Of a DNA stretch of 64,000 nucleotides, positions 10,301 through 17,396 are shown piece after piece. The stretch lies in NCBI GenBank assembly GCA_025331565.1, contig JAFREQ010000040.1, positions 2,683,501 through 2,747,500 on the forward strand, read 5' to 3'. The stretch comes from Holacanthus passer. Its lineage: Eukaryota > Chordata > Actinopteri > Pomacanthidae. The notes below the pieces were generated by a model. That model was given only the letters and a program-made list of their open reading frames with translations, was not told the origin of the DNA and did no database searches. Position numbers and translations under genes: made by a program. Within the stretch, counting starts at the first letter, position 1, and each line of letters opens with the position of its first letter.

Positions 10301-12395
10301 TGCCATTTTATAAAACTTTATTTCAACCCTTTTCAATCCTCTGTTAAACTGCTTAACTGTGACTCTGTCTGATAATTCTGTTTTTTTCCATTTGAACTGC
10401 CGCTGGCTGTTGACCAGATGATCACAAGATTTCAGGCTTGGTAATTAAGTAGGGCTGGGTACTTTTCGAATAAAGAGCTGCAATATGACACTGAGAATTT
10501 AAAAAGAGTAGAGATCTGGAAATTAACACTGATTTCTTCGTCAGATTGTTTATTTATTCTGCCCTGATATCTCAACTATTGTGCACATTTAAACGTAAAC
10601 TTTGCTTTCTCTTATGATTAATAACTGCGAGTGTCAGTATTTCTGTGTTGGTGGTTTGTCAATGTCTTTTGGAGGGTGGGTGGATTTTTCTTGTGCTTTT
10701 TCTTGTATCTTTCTTTCCTTGGTTCTCAGAAGAGGGTTGAATTGACTTGAACTGGACTGAGAACTGCTGCTTTTCTGTTTAATATAATTATAAACTAAAT
10801 ATCTTCCAATTAGCTGACAAATATTCTGCTCTGGGAAATTGTGACTTTTTTCACTATTTACTAATGTTTTCTTGAATAAACATCAACAATTATGGTTGAT
10901 TTTATTGATGATCAAAGTTCGTCTGCAGATTCAGCCCCACTTTTGTGTTTAGTGTGCCCAGTGGTGCAAGAAGAACTCACATCTTTTAATAAGTAAAAGT
11001 AGTAATACCAGAGCGCAAAAAAACTGTGACTCTGCATTCAAAATCTTACATTGTACTTAAGTTAAAGCACATAATTATTAGCATCATAATATACTCCAAG
11101 TAAAAGTACCCATTATGCAGAATGGCCTATTTCATAATGATGTATATTTTATCATATGATTATAATTAGTGATGCATTAATGTATAAGGATCACTAGGAA
11201 GTAATTAGAACTACTTCTATATACTACCATGTAGTAATCCATAGTAATACATCATATTTTATTTGTTGATTTATATGTTGTAGATTATCTGAATCTGTGA
11301 AGTAACTAGTAACTAATGGTGTCAAATAAATGGAGTAAAAAGTACAATTGGCTACCAAAAATGTAGCAGAGTAGAAGGATAAAGTAGCATAAAATTGAAA
11401 TACACAATTGAAGTACAAGTGCCTCAAATTACAGCACTTCCGTAAATGTAATTAGTTACATTCCACCATGGAATACATCACATGACTAGTAAACTTGATG
11501 TGTAAAATCGGTGGCATGTCCATTTAAGATCTGCATTAAAATTGTCCAGCATGACCAAGGCTGCTCTGCAAAATCAAAACTTAGTGGGATAACAAGGAGA
11601 TAAACTGTTGATGGAAAATGCGTCCTGACCAGCAAACAGGTCGTTGTCGTCATCAGAGTGAACTCCGTTGGACTTGGCGGGTGTGCTGCTGGTCTCCTCC
11701 TCCTCACTGAACAGGTCCGGAGGCTCCTGGTCGCTGACCCGGTCCGGCTGAGAGACTCCTCGGCTCACGGCCACAGGGTGACTCTGCAGACCGGCACACC
11801 ACAGAGACAGGAGTGGGGACAGTGGAGGAGGAGTGGTGAGGTTTCTTGTCTCATGACCGTTATAACACTGATAAGCAAGAAGGGGACGGTGGCTGGGTGG
11901 GGTCATGTGAGCTGGACACGAGCAAAGCAAAACTTACATTCACGACAAAATTATAAATACGAGCTCAACAGGAGCGTCTTTAAATTATGAATTAAGCATC
12001 AGAGCAGGCCGATTAAACCAAAAACAGTGTTCAGTTTTATAGATATGAGTCAAATGTGTTCAATTTAACCGCTGCAAAATAACTTCATCTAGTTTATGAA
12101 TCAATTTCGTCGCTTTTATATTAAATGTGACAGCATTTCTGGGCTCGCTGTCAGTTATTTTGGATGCAGGTCAGATCAGATAAAGACTTGACTTAACGCT
12201 CCCGGCTCGTTCATTTATCGCACACTTAAGCGACACAGACAGGTTATAGGTCGTTATAACGAGCCGTGAACGGACATTACTGACGAAGATGTCCTCTCCG
12301 TCGTCGCTGTCTCCGTCCGCCAGGTCGGGCAGTCCGGCTCCTGGCTCCTCTGTTGCAGGGAGAGGAGGAGGGTTCCGATCCGAGCTGGCCGCCAT
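4321..12395 (-). CDS. snx1: Sorting nexin 1, complete gene of 15 coding exons
   Basis: CDS = 12285-12395, 11630-11783, 9888-10021, 9691-9757, 9454-9497, 9195-9336, 9034-9112, 8682-8757, 8403-8516, 6881-6974, 6518-6723, 5592-5735, 5390-5470, 4611-4682, 4321-4371, read right to left: 1,569 nt, 522 residues. The length equals human SNX1 as I recall it. SNX1 pairs with SNX5/SNX6 as the membrane-bending part of the retromer/ESCPE-1 coat on early endosomes and sorts cargo to the Golgi. Seen here: an acidic N-terminus with EDIF and DLF motifs (1-133), a PX domain (about 150-272) with RRRYSDF and PPPPEKS for PI3P binding, a linking amphipathic helix (about 270-306), and a BAR helical domain (about 307-522) ending in EAFLPEAKAIA. 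The BAR words LLWANKPDKLQQAKEE and WQRWQEAQSTLQKKREAEA favour SNX1 over SNX2, although the final LPEAKAIA is SNX2-like. Four donors are non-consensus. Confidence 0.95.
4611..4682 (-). CDS. snx1: snx1 coding exon 14, BAR helix
   Basis: 24 codons between TTTTCAG and the donor GTAATC, phase 0 at both ends. It encodes KEKAKDFKSQIVKYLDAM and LQSQQR, the last long BAR helix. Being phase-symmetric, it could be skipped without a frameshift, but it is structurally essential. Confidence 0.95.
4683..5389 (-). other. snx1: snx1 intron 13
   Basis: About 0.7 kb between exons 13 and 14. No repeat, RNA gene or second exon is recognised. Confidence 0.8.
5390..5470 (-). CDS. snx1: snx1 coding exon 13, BAR helix
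   Basis: 27 codons, phase 0 at both ends, between TCCTCAG and GTATGT. It encodes WEARVTQYERDFDRV and RKEVLRFE, matching the SNX1 stretch ESRVTQYERDFERI and distinct from the SNX2 version with QQGERDFEQI. Confidence 0.95.
5592..5735 (-). CDS. snx1: snx1 coding exon 12, BAR core
   Basis: 48 codons, phase 0 at both ends. It encodes GCFDQRMRAWQRWQEAQ and LLWANKPDKLQQAKEEITE. The ANKPDK loop at the BAR tip is conserved in SNX1/2. The acceptor is TCCACAG; a retroposon tail lies only about 40 bp upstream of it. Confidence 0.95.
5736..6517 (-). other. snx1: snx1 intron 11 with a retroposon tail
   Basis: About 0.8 kb. The only recognised content is the 3' end of a LINE/SINE at 5776-5873, close to the acceptor of exon 12. 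Confidence 0.75.
5776..5873 (+). mobile_element. 3' tail of a LINE/SINE ending in (TCTTA)n
   Basis: The segment contains CTGCTGCAACGCCCGAAGTT, then a CCCCTATGGGGGATC hairpin, AATAAAG and four copies of TTATC. This is the usual terminal structure of short L2/CR1-type retroposon copies in fish: hairpin, AATAAAG, then a pentamer tail. It lies on the plus strand, antisense to snx1. A related tail is seen on the minus strand at 8646-8675. Confidence 0.7.
6518..6723 (-). CDS. snx1: snx1 coding exon 11, BAR helices
   Basis: Enters phase 1 (G|AG) and leaves phase 0 at CGG|GTAAGC. It encodes ELCGNTAVFAKSMAMLGN, SEDNTALSRALSQLAEVED and HQEQAASDFF, then ADYIRLLGAMR. SEDNTALSRALSQLAEVE is almost invariant between SNX1 and SNX2. 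Confidence 0.95.
6881..6974 (-). CDS. snx1: snx1 coding exon 10, first BAR helix
   Basis: Enters phase 0 at ATGTCTCAG|TGG and leaves phase 1 at AAGG|GTGAGC. It encodes WFEDKFQEVENEEQQLRKLH and ALVDSLVNHRK, closer to SNX1 (QEVECEEQ) than to SNX2 (QQFENLDQ). Confidence 0.95.
6975..8402 (-). other. snx1: snx1 intron 9
   Basis: 1.4 kb, the longest intron in the 3' half of snx1. It has no repeat family, extra exon or RNA gene that I can recognise. Short open frames here look like chance. Confidence 0.75.
8403..8516 (-). CDS. snx1: snx1 coding exon 9, PX-BAR linker helix
   Basis: 38 codons, phase 0 at both ends. It encodes LPRAVSTQALSGAGFLKM and NKMTIKMNESDT. In the family this amphipathic stretch inserts into the membrane and is needed for curvature generation. 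The donor is GTAAGG. Confidence 0.95.
8646..8675 (-). mobile_element. Retroposon-like tail next to the exon 8 donor
   Basis: On the minus strand this reads AATAAAGAGTTATCTTATCT and continues TATAG. It has the same AATAAAG-plus-TTATC layout as 5776-5873. It starts about four bases after the GTGAGT donor of exon 8. It may be the end of an old retroposon or a chance simple repeat; no body sequence is recognisable. Confidence 0.35.
8682..8757 (-). CDS. snx1: snx1 coding exon 8, end of the PX domain
   Basis: Enters phase 2 (AG|G) after TTTTTGTAG and leaves phase 0 at GAT|GTGAGT. It encodes YLQRVVSHPSLLQDPDVR and EFLERED, the last PX helices. Confidence 0.95.
9034..9112 (-). CDS. snx1: snx1 coding exon 7, PX domain, GC donor
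   Basis: Enters phase 1 and encodes GMTKVKVGMDDPSSVEF and VERRRAALER. The exon ends GGAGAG and the intron starts GCAAGG (9033-9028). No in-frame GT donor exists nearby that rejoins YLQR of exon 8. The AG|GCAAG context is the known consensus of GC-AG introns. Confidence 0.92.
9195..9336 (-). CDS. snx1: snx1 coding exon 6, PX core
   Basis: Enters phase 0 at TTTCAG|ACG and leaves phase 1 at GTAG|GTGGGT. It encodes TSLPMFRSKAFTVRRRYSDF and LGLYEKL, then the IIPPPPEKSVV loop. Basic residues in RRRYSDF contact the 3-phosphate of PI3P in PX domains. Confidence 0.95.
9454..9497 (-). CDS. snx1: snx1 coding exon 5, start of the PX domain
   Basis: A 44-nt exon entering phase 1 after CTACCAG and ending ACCAGG|GTCGGT, a weak donor. 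It encodes GDGMNAYVAYKVSTR, the first PX strand. The junction to TSLPMF is fixed by the family alignment. Confidence 0.9.
9691..9757 (-). CDS. snx1: snx1 coding exon 4
   Basis: 67 nt, phase 0 in and phase 1 out at GTTG|GTTAGT. It encodes LEEEEAKDSFDVDVAVTNPE plus KV, the acidic lead-in to the PX domain (human [20 protein letters not shown]). Confidence 0.93.
9888..10021 (-). CDS. snx1: snx1 coding exon 3, Ser-rich linker
   Basis: Enters phase 1 after TTTCCCCAG and leaves phase 0 at CAG|GTACAG. It encodes AHVELSTDKSGSSDRKELSS, then a low-complexity Ser/Pro stretch ending PTSLEQ. VELS aligns with VELSLDS of human SNX1; the rest is poorly conserved. Confidence 0.9.
10022..11629 (-). other. snx1: snx1 intron 2 with a MITE
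   Basis: 1.6 kb and AT-rich. A CAGTGGTG-terminal element occupies 10959-11470; nothing else is recognised in the remaining 1.1 kb. Confidence 0.75.
10959..11470. mobile_element. MITE with CAGTGGTG / CACCATG ends
   Basis: It starts CAGTGGTGCAAGAAGAACTC and ends AGTTACATTCCACCATG, so the ends are imperfect inverted repeats. The body is full of the words AAGTAAAAGTA, GTACTTAAGT and AAGTACAAGTGCCTCAAATT, typical of a very abundant teleost non-autonomous element, probably hAT-like. No 8-bp target duplication could be matched, so the ends may have decayed. A relic of the same family is at 12857-12955. Confidence 0.65.
11630..11783 (-). CDS. snx1: snx1 coding exon 2, acidic N-terminus
   Basis: Enters phase 0 at GTCTGCAG|AGT and leaves phase 1 at GCTG|GTCAGG, where the split codon rejoins as LFA-E-AHVELS. 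It encodes two acidic DLF motifs, PPDLFSEEEE and DDDNDLFA, comparable with EPQDLFAD of human SNX1. Confidence 0.9.
11784..12284 (-). other. snx1: snx1 intron 1
   Basis: A short first intron of about 0.5 kb. The 5' half retains CpGs. No repeat or other element is recognised. Confidence 0.75.
12285..12395 (-). CDS. snx1: snx1 coding exon 1
   Basis: ATG at 12395-12393 opens 37 codons, starting MAASSDRNPPPLPATEEP and ending DSDDGEDIF. The donor is taken as GTCAGT (12284-12279), because only phase 0 joins exon 2 in frame; a nearby GTAATG (12280-12275) would break frame. The GEDIF motif matches human SNX1. This ATG is chosen because its context and position agree with the family. Confidence 0.88.
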
Positions 12396-12510
12396 CTTCC
12401 GTGTTGTGAGAGGGACTGACGTAGGCGGAAGGAGACGGAGCGAGGAATGTGAGAGCCAGCGGCTGCAGCGACACCTGCTGGTCCTCCGGCGGCACGACAG
12501 AGCATAGACG
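12388..12510 (-). promoter_or_regulatory. snx1: snx1 promoter / 5' UTR, CpG-rich
   Basis: The start codon lies inside AAGATGGCGGC (12398-12388), a full YY1 consensus, preceded by an ETS core CGGAAG (12401-12396). A CRE-like TGACGTA lies at 12417-12423 and another ETS-type CGGAAG on the plus strand at 12426-12431. CpG is common and no TATA box is seen, which fits a housekeeping promoter with a very short 5' UTR. Confidence 0.6.
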
Positions 12511-12856
12511 ACCTACATAATATAATTTTGGAAAATAGAGAATATGTAAAATAGGGATACCTGTTTTAAATCTAACTGCCTAAAGATCTGAGGTATCTTT
12601 TTAAAAGCACACTGTTATTTCCAGCATTTTATCTCTATTATTATTGTTGTTGTTCTTTTTATCTTGTCTTATTGTTGTATTTTATTTTTGTATATTTTTT
12701 AATTGTTTGTCATTGCAGTTCTGAAATTTAATCCTAATTCAACCATTTAAAACCTTTTGTAGCTTTGTGCTCTATATATAAAGTTAATTATGATCATTAT
12801 TTAGTTGAACTCATGGCCTCAGTATTTCTAAAATCTTACCTACAGGCTTTGTGAAT

Positions 12857-12955
12857 AGTATCTAAGTATATTTACTCAAGTGCTTGAGTGTAATTCTGAG
12901 GTACTTGTACTTTATATGTTTAAATGTTTTGTGCTACTTTATACTTATATTGTTC
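12857..12955. mobile_element. Relic of the CAGTGGTG MITE family
   Basis: Words TATCTAAGTATATTTACTCAA, GAGGTACTTGTACTTTATAT and GTGCTACTTTATACTT, in order, correspond to one end of the family seen at 10959-11470, in inverse orientation. The terminal repeat itself is gone. Confidence 0.5.
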
Positions 12956-13089
12956 TGTTTTCTCAAACCTGAATTACTGACTTGGCAAAGCGACCAACTG
13001 AGTGTCCAGGTTAGTTTATGGTCATTTAATTAGGCTGATTATAAATTTGTTTGGTTATGTACTGGCCTGGTTCAAGATCTCTTAGCCTA

Positions 13090-13250
13090 TATTTACAATA
13101 AATAAATAATCAGTTTGAACATTAAATATTTTGTCTTGGTAGTGGATTCAATTGAATAAAGGTCAAAAAGGATTTGCTAATGATTGCATTCTGGGGTTTT
13201 TTTCCCCCTTGTTTTACATAACGTTCCAACTTCTTTTAGAATTGGGGTGG
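13090..13250. mobile_element. End fragment of a TA-flanked CAACCC MITE
   Basis: It reads CAGTTTGAACATTAAATATT, then GGATTCAATTGAATAAAGGTC, AAAAAGGATTTGCTAATGAT and, at the end, TTTTAGAATTGGGGTGG followed by TA. The final part is a decayed version of the GGGGTTG terminus of the intact copy at 47971-48426. Only one end is preserved. Confidence 0.55.
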
Positions 13251-13881
13251 TAGGTATTGTATTTCACATAGTGTAGTTTATAGTTTTGCTTTATTGTGTA
13301 GCTTTTCTTATATCATTGCTTACATTCTCTTAATTTTATTTGTAAAGCATTTATATTTTAATTTATGGTATTTATGATAGATGATTTACTTATTTCCTTC
13401 TTTTACTCTTTATCACCTGGTCTGTTTCTTCTGTTGTTCTAAGACCTATTTACCAACCTGGACATCAACATTATCAAAATCAGGTGAATGATTTGTGTTG
13501 TGTTAGTCTTTTATAGTTGTCTGGCTGTTTATATCTGAACTTGCCGCACTGAAGGAACAGAAAATAAATAGTCAAATTTAAGAATGAGGAATAGACTATA
13601 TGTTAATCCAAAGTTTTAAAACACAGAGAGAATAGGCTACATAACATCTAGTTCTGCAACACATGACAAAATGTACGTGTTGTTGACTTGGAGGGAATTA
13701 TGTTCCATTAATTGACCTTTACCTTCATTTACAGAGTCAGTTTCTCTAAAACTTACCTGAACAGACAGGACAGTTGGATGAACTTCTCACATTTCATCTG
13801 ATTATATACCGTTTATTCTTCTCCTTGATGATAACTTGTGTGACATGCTTGAAAGAGGCCAATCCACTGCTGAACATGGAG

Positions 13882-14133
13882 TCAATTGTACATTTTATAT
13901 GAAGGGCCGCCAGTTGTCGAACCCAAAATGTAGCAGAAAAGAGTCAAAATGGTGGTGAGGCTGTATGAGCTCAGGATAAAAGCTATCCCAATAGTCACAG
14001 ATATTTTTTTCAAATTGTTGTAATGTGTACTGACACATAGCAACTGACTCATTTTCATTTGTCCATCTTTGTACACGTTAGTGTTTTTAAATGTCACGGT
14101 TCTATTCAAATCTGTTGTGACATCAGGCCACAT
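13882..14133 (-). CDS. Orphan 83-codon frame with a possible membrane segment
   Basis: The frame begins MWPDVTTDLNRTVTF and contains a hydrophobic stretch of roughly 25 residues starting ISVTIGIAFILSSYSL and ending FCYIL near the C-terminus. A minus-strand AATAAA lies at 13817-13812, 65 bp past the stop, and a strong-looking donor CTGTTCAG|GTAAGT lies near 13757. It could be the last exon of an unrecognised membrane protein, a pseudogene, part of the neo1 3' UTR, or chance. I do not recognise a family. Confidence 0.2.
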   Translation of the reverse strand: MWPDVTTDLNRTVTFKNTNVYKDGQMKMSQLLCVSTHYNNLKKISVTIGIAFILSSYSLTTILTLFCYILGSTTGGPSYKMYN

Positions 14134-15129
14134 TTTTCAGCTACATCAACGAAGGTTGAAATTAACACCAACGAGCAGCCAAATGCTGAGTGAGTCAGTT
14201 CCATCAGTCACTCAGGCAAAAAGCCAGTGTTTATCCAGTCTCACATAATGACTATGATAAAAATATATCAGCTACAAATCTGATCAAACAATTACCGGCT
14301 GACAAAATCTCACCTTCAGGGTACAAGGAGGTTATTCAATCAATGTGAGAGTAGTCTGAAAACAGAACATAAAAAAGAATTGACATGACACTGTAACTAG
14401 AATTATGAAATGAGCCTTTAAGAATTTGTAATTACATAAATAATAGCTCATTAACTGAATGCAGTCTTTAATCTGAAACAAACTCTGTGTACAAAAGAGG
14501 CTTTAGTTCTGTAACTATGTGAGGCTGAAAAACTTCTAAAATGACAGCTGTCCTTTTGTTTCACATTCAAAGCAACCGAATGTTTAAACCAAATGAAGCA
14601 ATCCTCGACCTTAGGGCTTGATGAACAATTATATTTATGACTGATGCCCCTGACGTGTGAAGAGATACTGTGAACTCTCAATTATCAAAAACAGATCACA
14701 TGGAACAGCCTGATTGTGTATGATTTGGCTAAAGAGATAGTTCAGAGATAGAAACTAATAAATGCCTCAGGACAGACCTTTCATGTATTTGGTGTAGTCT
14801 GAAGTTATGTCAAAAAATATTAGGCCATCTTGGCTCAACTGTTAAGGGGTCTAACATAATCATGATCCCATCAGCACCCAGGAACTGAGTGAAATTAAGC
14901 AAGTAAACTGGGGGTGATGGGTACCTTTTTCAAAGCTTTGTCTGAGGGGAGGCCCACAGTCTCAGACTTTAATCATCCTTGCTGTGAAGTAACAGTGCAG
15001 AACTTACTGGGGATTTTGGATTGTGTGTTATTGATGATGACCTATTTCAGTACACTGCATTGATCAATAAATGTTAACACATGATGGGCTTCCTGATCAT
15101 GTCTGATGAAAAGAAGACGAGCAGAAACA

Positions 15130-17224
15130 TTTACTTTGTTAGTATTCATAATAGTTTGTATACACAATGTATAGGAGCACCAATAAAAAAAACATCTTTT
15201 TTTTCCAAACCTTTTTTCAACATTTTTTAAAAAGCCACAGATTTGTTTTTTTTCCTACAGAAAGCAAAGAAAGCTCTGTACATGAACAAGCAACAACAGA
15301 ATTCCTCATCATGAGCTGCGGAGTAAACAACTTGGCCGCTCAAATTCATATCATCTCTGAAGCAAAAAAATAAACATAAAAAACAAGACCAGCTGCCTGC
15401 TGCTTACCTAGGACACTACATTACACAAACAGCTTTTGATATTTAAAACACAAGATATGTAAGAAATGTACTTTTCAAAAATTGTGAAAAAGTGCAATAC
15501 AGGTTCAACTGTTTACAACTCAATAGATTATTTCCCAAATGGAGCTGGGTCCTTTTTCTCCCCCCTTTGTTTTCAATTCATTTTTTTTCTCCAAAACTTG
15601 TTCCTTGTTTGTATCCATAGTTAAAATCTCTTACAGTTATATTGACATTCATGATGATGTACATTTATGAGAAACATGGTATTCACAAAAGTAGAGCAAA
15701 TTACTATGATTGCAAATGACAAATTTCTTTGGGTAAGAGGGTAATGAAAAACTAGTTTCTTAGATGAACTTTTTTTCCTTTTTACATCAGATTTGTGTAT
15801 AGAACAAGCTTCCGTTTTTTTTTTCTTCATACAAAAACTACCATGTAAAAAAAAATCTGGGAGTCCTATTCAAAAGGCCAACATCTTTGCATCTTATAAG
15901 ATTTGTAAAAGAACCAGGGCATCTGATGAAGAACAGCAGGAAAATACAGCAAACACACTCCGCTGCGGGAAAATGCACACGTGGTTCAGCAGTACAGACG
16001 TCTGAAACCAAATATTGGTTTTTGGAAACGACACACACATTCGACCGAACTTCTCGTATAAAAGATAACTCGTCTGTTGCAGGTGATTGACTGATTGACT
16101 GGGTGCCATGTGAGGTTTTTTTTTTGTTTGTTTTGTTTTACTTAGGAGAGGTGGGGGTCAGCGCCCTGAGTCCTAGGTACCCCTGACCTGTGAGGAGATA
16201 CTGTCAAGTCCCACAGAACTACATAGAAACTGCCATAGCGGTGAGTGACAGCACAACTCCGAGCGACATCCTTGGAGAGCCGAGTCGTCTCGACTGTCCA
16301 ACATACAAACACGTTGGTAAGGCTTTTAAAACGGAGCTCCCACAACAAAGAAAAGACTGAAAAAGAAGACATTTTAATGTACAAAGCGGGCAACACAATG
16401 CCAGAGAAGAATGTACTGTAGAAACACATCAGGCTTCTCTCCCCTTTTGATATGAAAACTGAGCTTCGGGACTCATTTGTTATCCCACTTTCATCCCAAA
16501 TAATAACAATGAAATATGGGAAAAACATCAAAAGAATGAGGCAGTTTAAAAAAAACACAACATATGTACATGTTTATAAGGATATGTGTGTAAAAAATAA
16601 TACAATAACATAGAAAATAATAAAAAGTCATGGCACAATATATGACACAAGGGGGTAAAAACAAAAAAAATGACCACGTTTGTGAATAATGTAGGCTTGT
16701 AAAGGGGGGGCTGATATCCAATGTTCACTTCACTGAAACGGCCCAATAGATATACAAAATGCACAAAGAAAACACTAATCAAACAAACACTGTGTGTAGA
16801 CTGCGCCGCATGAGCACCAACATCAAAACCAGCATATTTTTGGACTTTCTCCTTTTGACTTGACATTGAATCAACCGTCTCATCTCGAGTGAGCGTTCGC
16901 AACAAAAAAAACCTACCGTACGTATTTTTGCTGAGGAAAAAATTCACAATCTTCCGGTTGAAAGCGACCAATGTTTTAAAGTTCATTGTCTCTGAGAATG
17001 GTTCTTCATAAAAAGATGAAGCATGTCACTTTGTCTTCCCTCTCATGGCAATCTCCTTCCTGAGACTGAGCAAGGTAAGCCGAAAAAAGTTCCTAAGTTT
17101 CAGTCTGGAGGTTTTTTTTCTCTGCAGGGGGACGTGAGAGTTTTTCTTGGGCACAAGAAGCCATTTTGTGTCCACCAGCCTCTGGCTACCAAGGTTTGTG
17201 TTTGGGTGTGTTTGTTTGACTTAC

Positions 17225-17255
<31 letters not shown>

Positions 17256-17309
17256 GATGACAGAGAAAAGTGTGTCTGCGTGTGTGAAGCTGTGTGTGTG
17301 TGTGCATGC
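15130..17309 (-). other. neo1: neo1 3' untranslated region (end uncertain)
   Basis: Sequence downstream of the neo1 stop codon, AT-rich, with no supported coding. Human NEO1 has a long 3' UTR, so a length of about 2 kb is expected. Only weak minus-strand poly(A) hexamers are seen: AGTAAA near 15131-15136, and ATTAAA at 14467-14472 outside this interval. It begins with a long (CA)n tract on the sense strand. Confidence 0.4.
17227..17255 (+). repeat. (GT)n microsatellite, (CA)n in the neo1 3' UTR
   Basis: About 14 uninterrupted GT units on the plus strand. On the neo1 sense strand it is (CA)n starting about 55 nt after the stop codon. A shorter GT run follows at 17291-17304, even closer to the stop. 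Confidence 0.95.
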
Positions 17310-17396
17310 TCATGGCGCTGTGGTGATGGCGTTCAGGTCCTTCATCAGGCCCTCGAGGTGGGCCATCTCCTCGGTCAGCTCGTCAGGCTCGTAGCT
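17310..17396 (-). CDS. neo1: neo1 last coding exon, P3 motif
   Basis: Enters phase 0 after CTCCCTCAG|AGC. It encodes SYEPDELTEEMAHLEGLMKD, then LNAITTAP and TGA (17312-17310). P3 is the conserved helix that binds focal adhesion kinase in DCC/neogenin. Human NEO1 ends ITTA, so this protein has one extra proline. Confidence 0.95.
   Translation of the reverse strand, partial: SYEPDELTEEMAHLEGLMKDLNAITTAP

Larger units (their letters stand above)
12511..15129. other. Intergenic DNA between neo1 and snx1
   Basis: About 2.6 kb of AT-rich sequence from the snx1 promoter to the presumed neo1 3' end. It contains a relic of the CAGTGGTG MITE (12857-12955), the end of a TA-flanked MITE (13090-13250) and an 83-codon minus-strand frame with a membrane-like segment (13882-14133). 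The neo1 poly(A) site may lie inside this interval; ATTAAA at 14472-14467 is one candidate. Confidence 0.5.

Noticed and set aside
12275..12281. GTAATG as the exon 1 donor of snx1
   Set aside because: It would end exon 1 in phase 1 and put exon 2 out of frame; the weaker GTCAGT four bases upstream keeps frame.
4321..12395. Assignment as snx2
   Set aside because: The final IKFWEAFLPEAKAIA is SNX2-like, but LLWANKPDKLQQAK, WQRWQEAQ, QEVENEEQQLRKLHA and the PX core TSLPMFRSK favour SNX1.
12254..12507. Alternative frames over snx1 exon 1
   Set aside because: Arg/Gly-rich translations of the CpG-rich promoter in the wrong frame; only the MAASSDRN frame continues into SNX1.
14826..14945. Possible 5S rRNA or tRNA-like segment (CTCAACTGTTAAGGGG and AATTAAGCAAG)
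   Set aside because: Neither a B-box nor the conserved 5S internal promoter can be aligned; similarity is limited to a few words.
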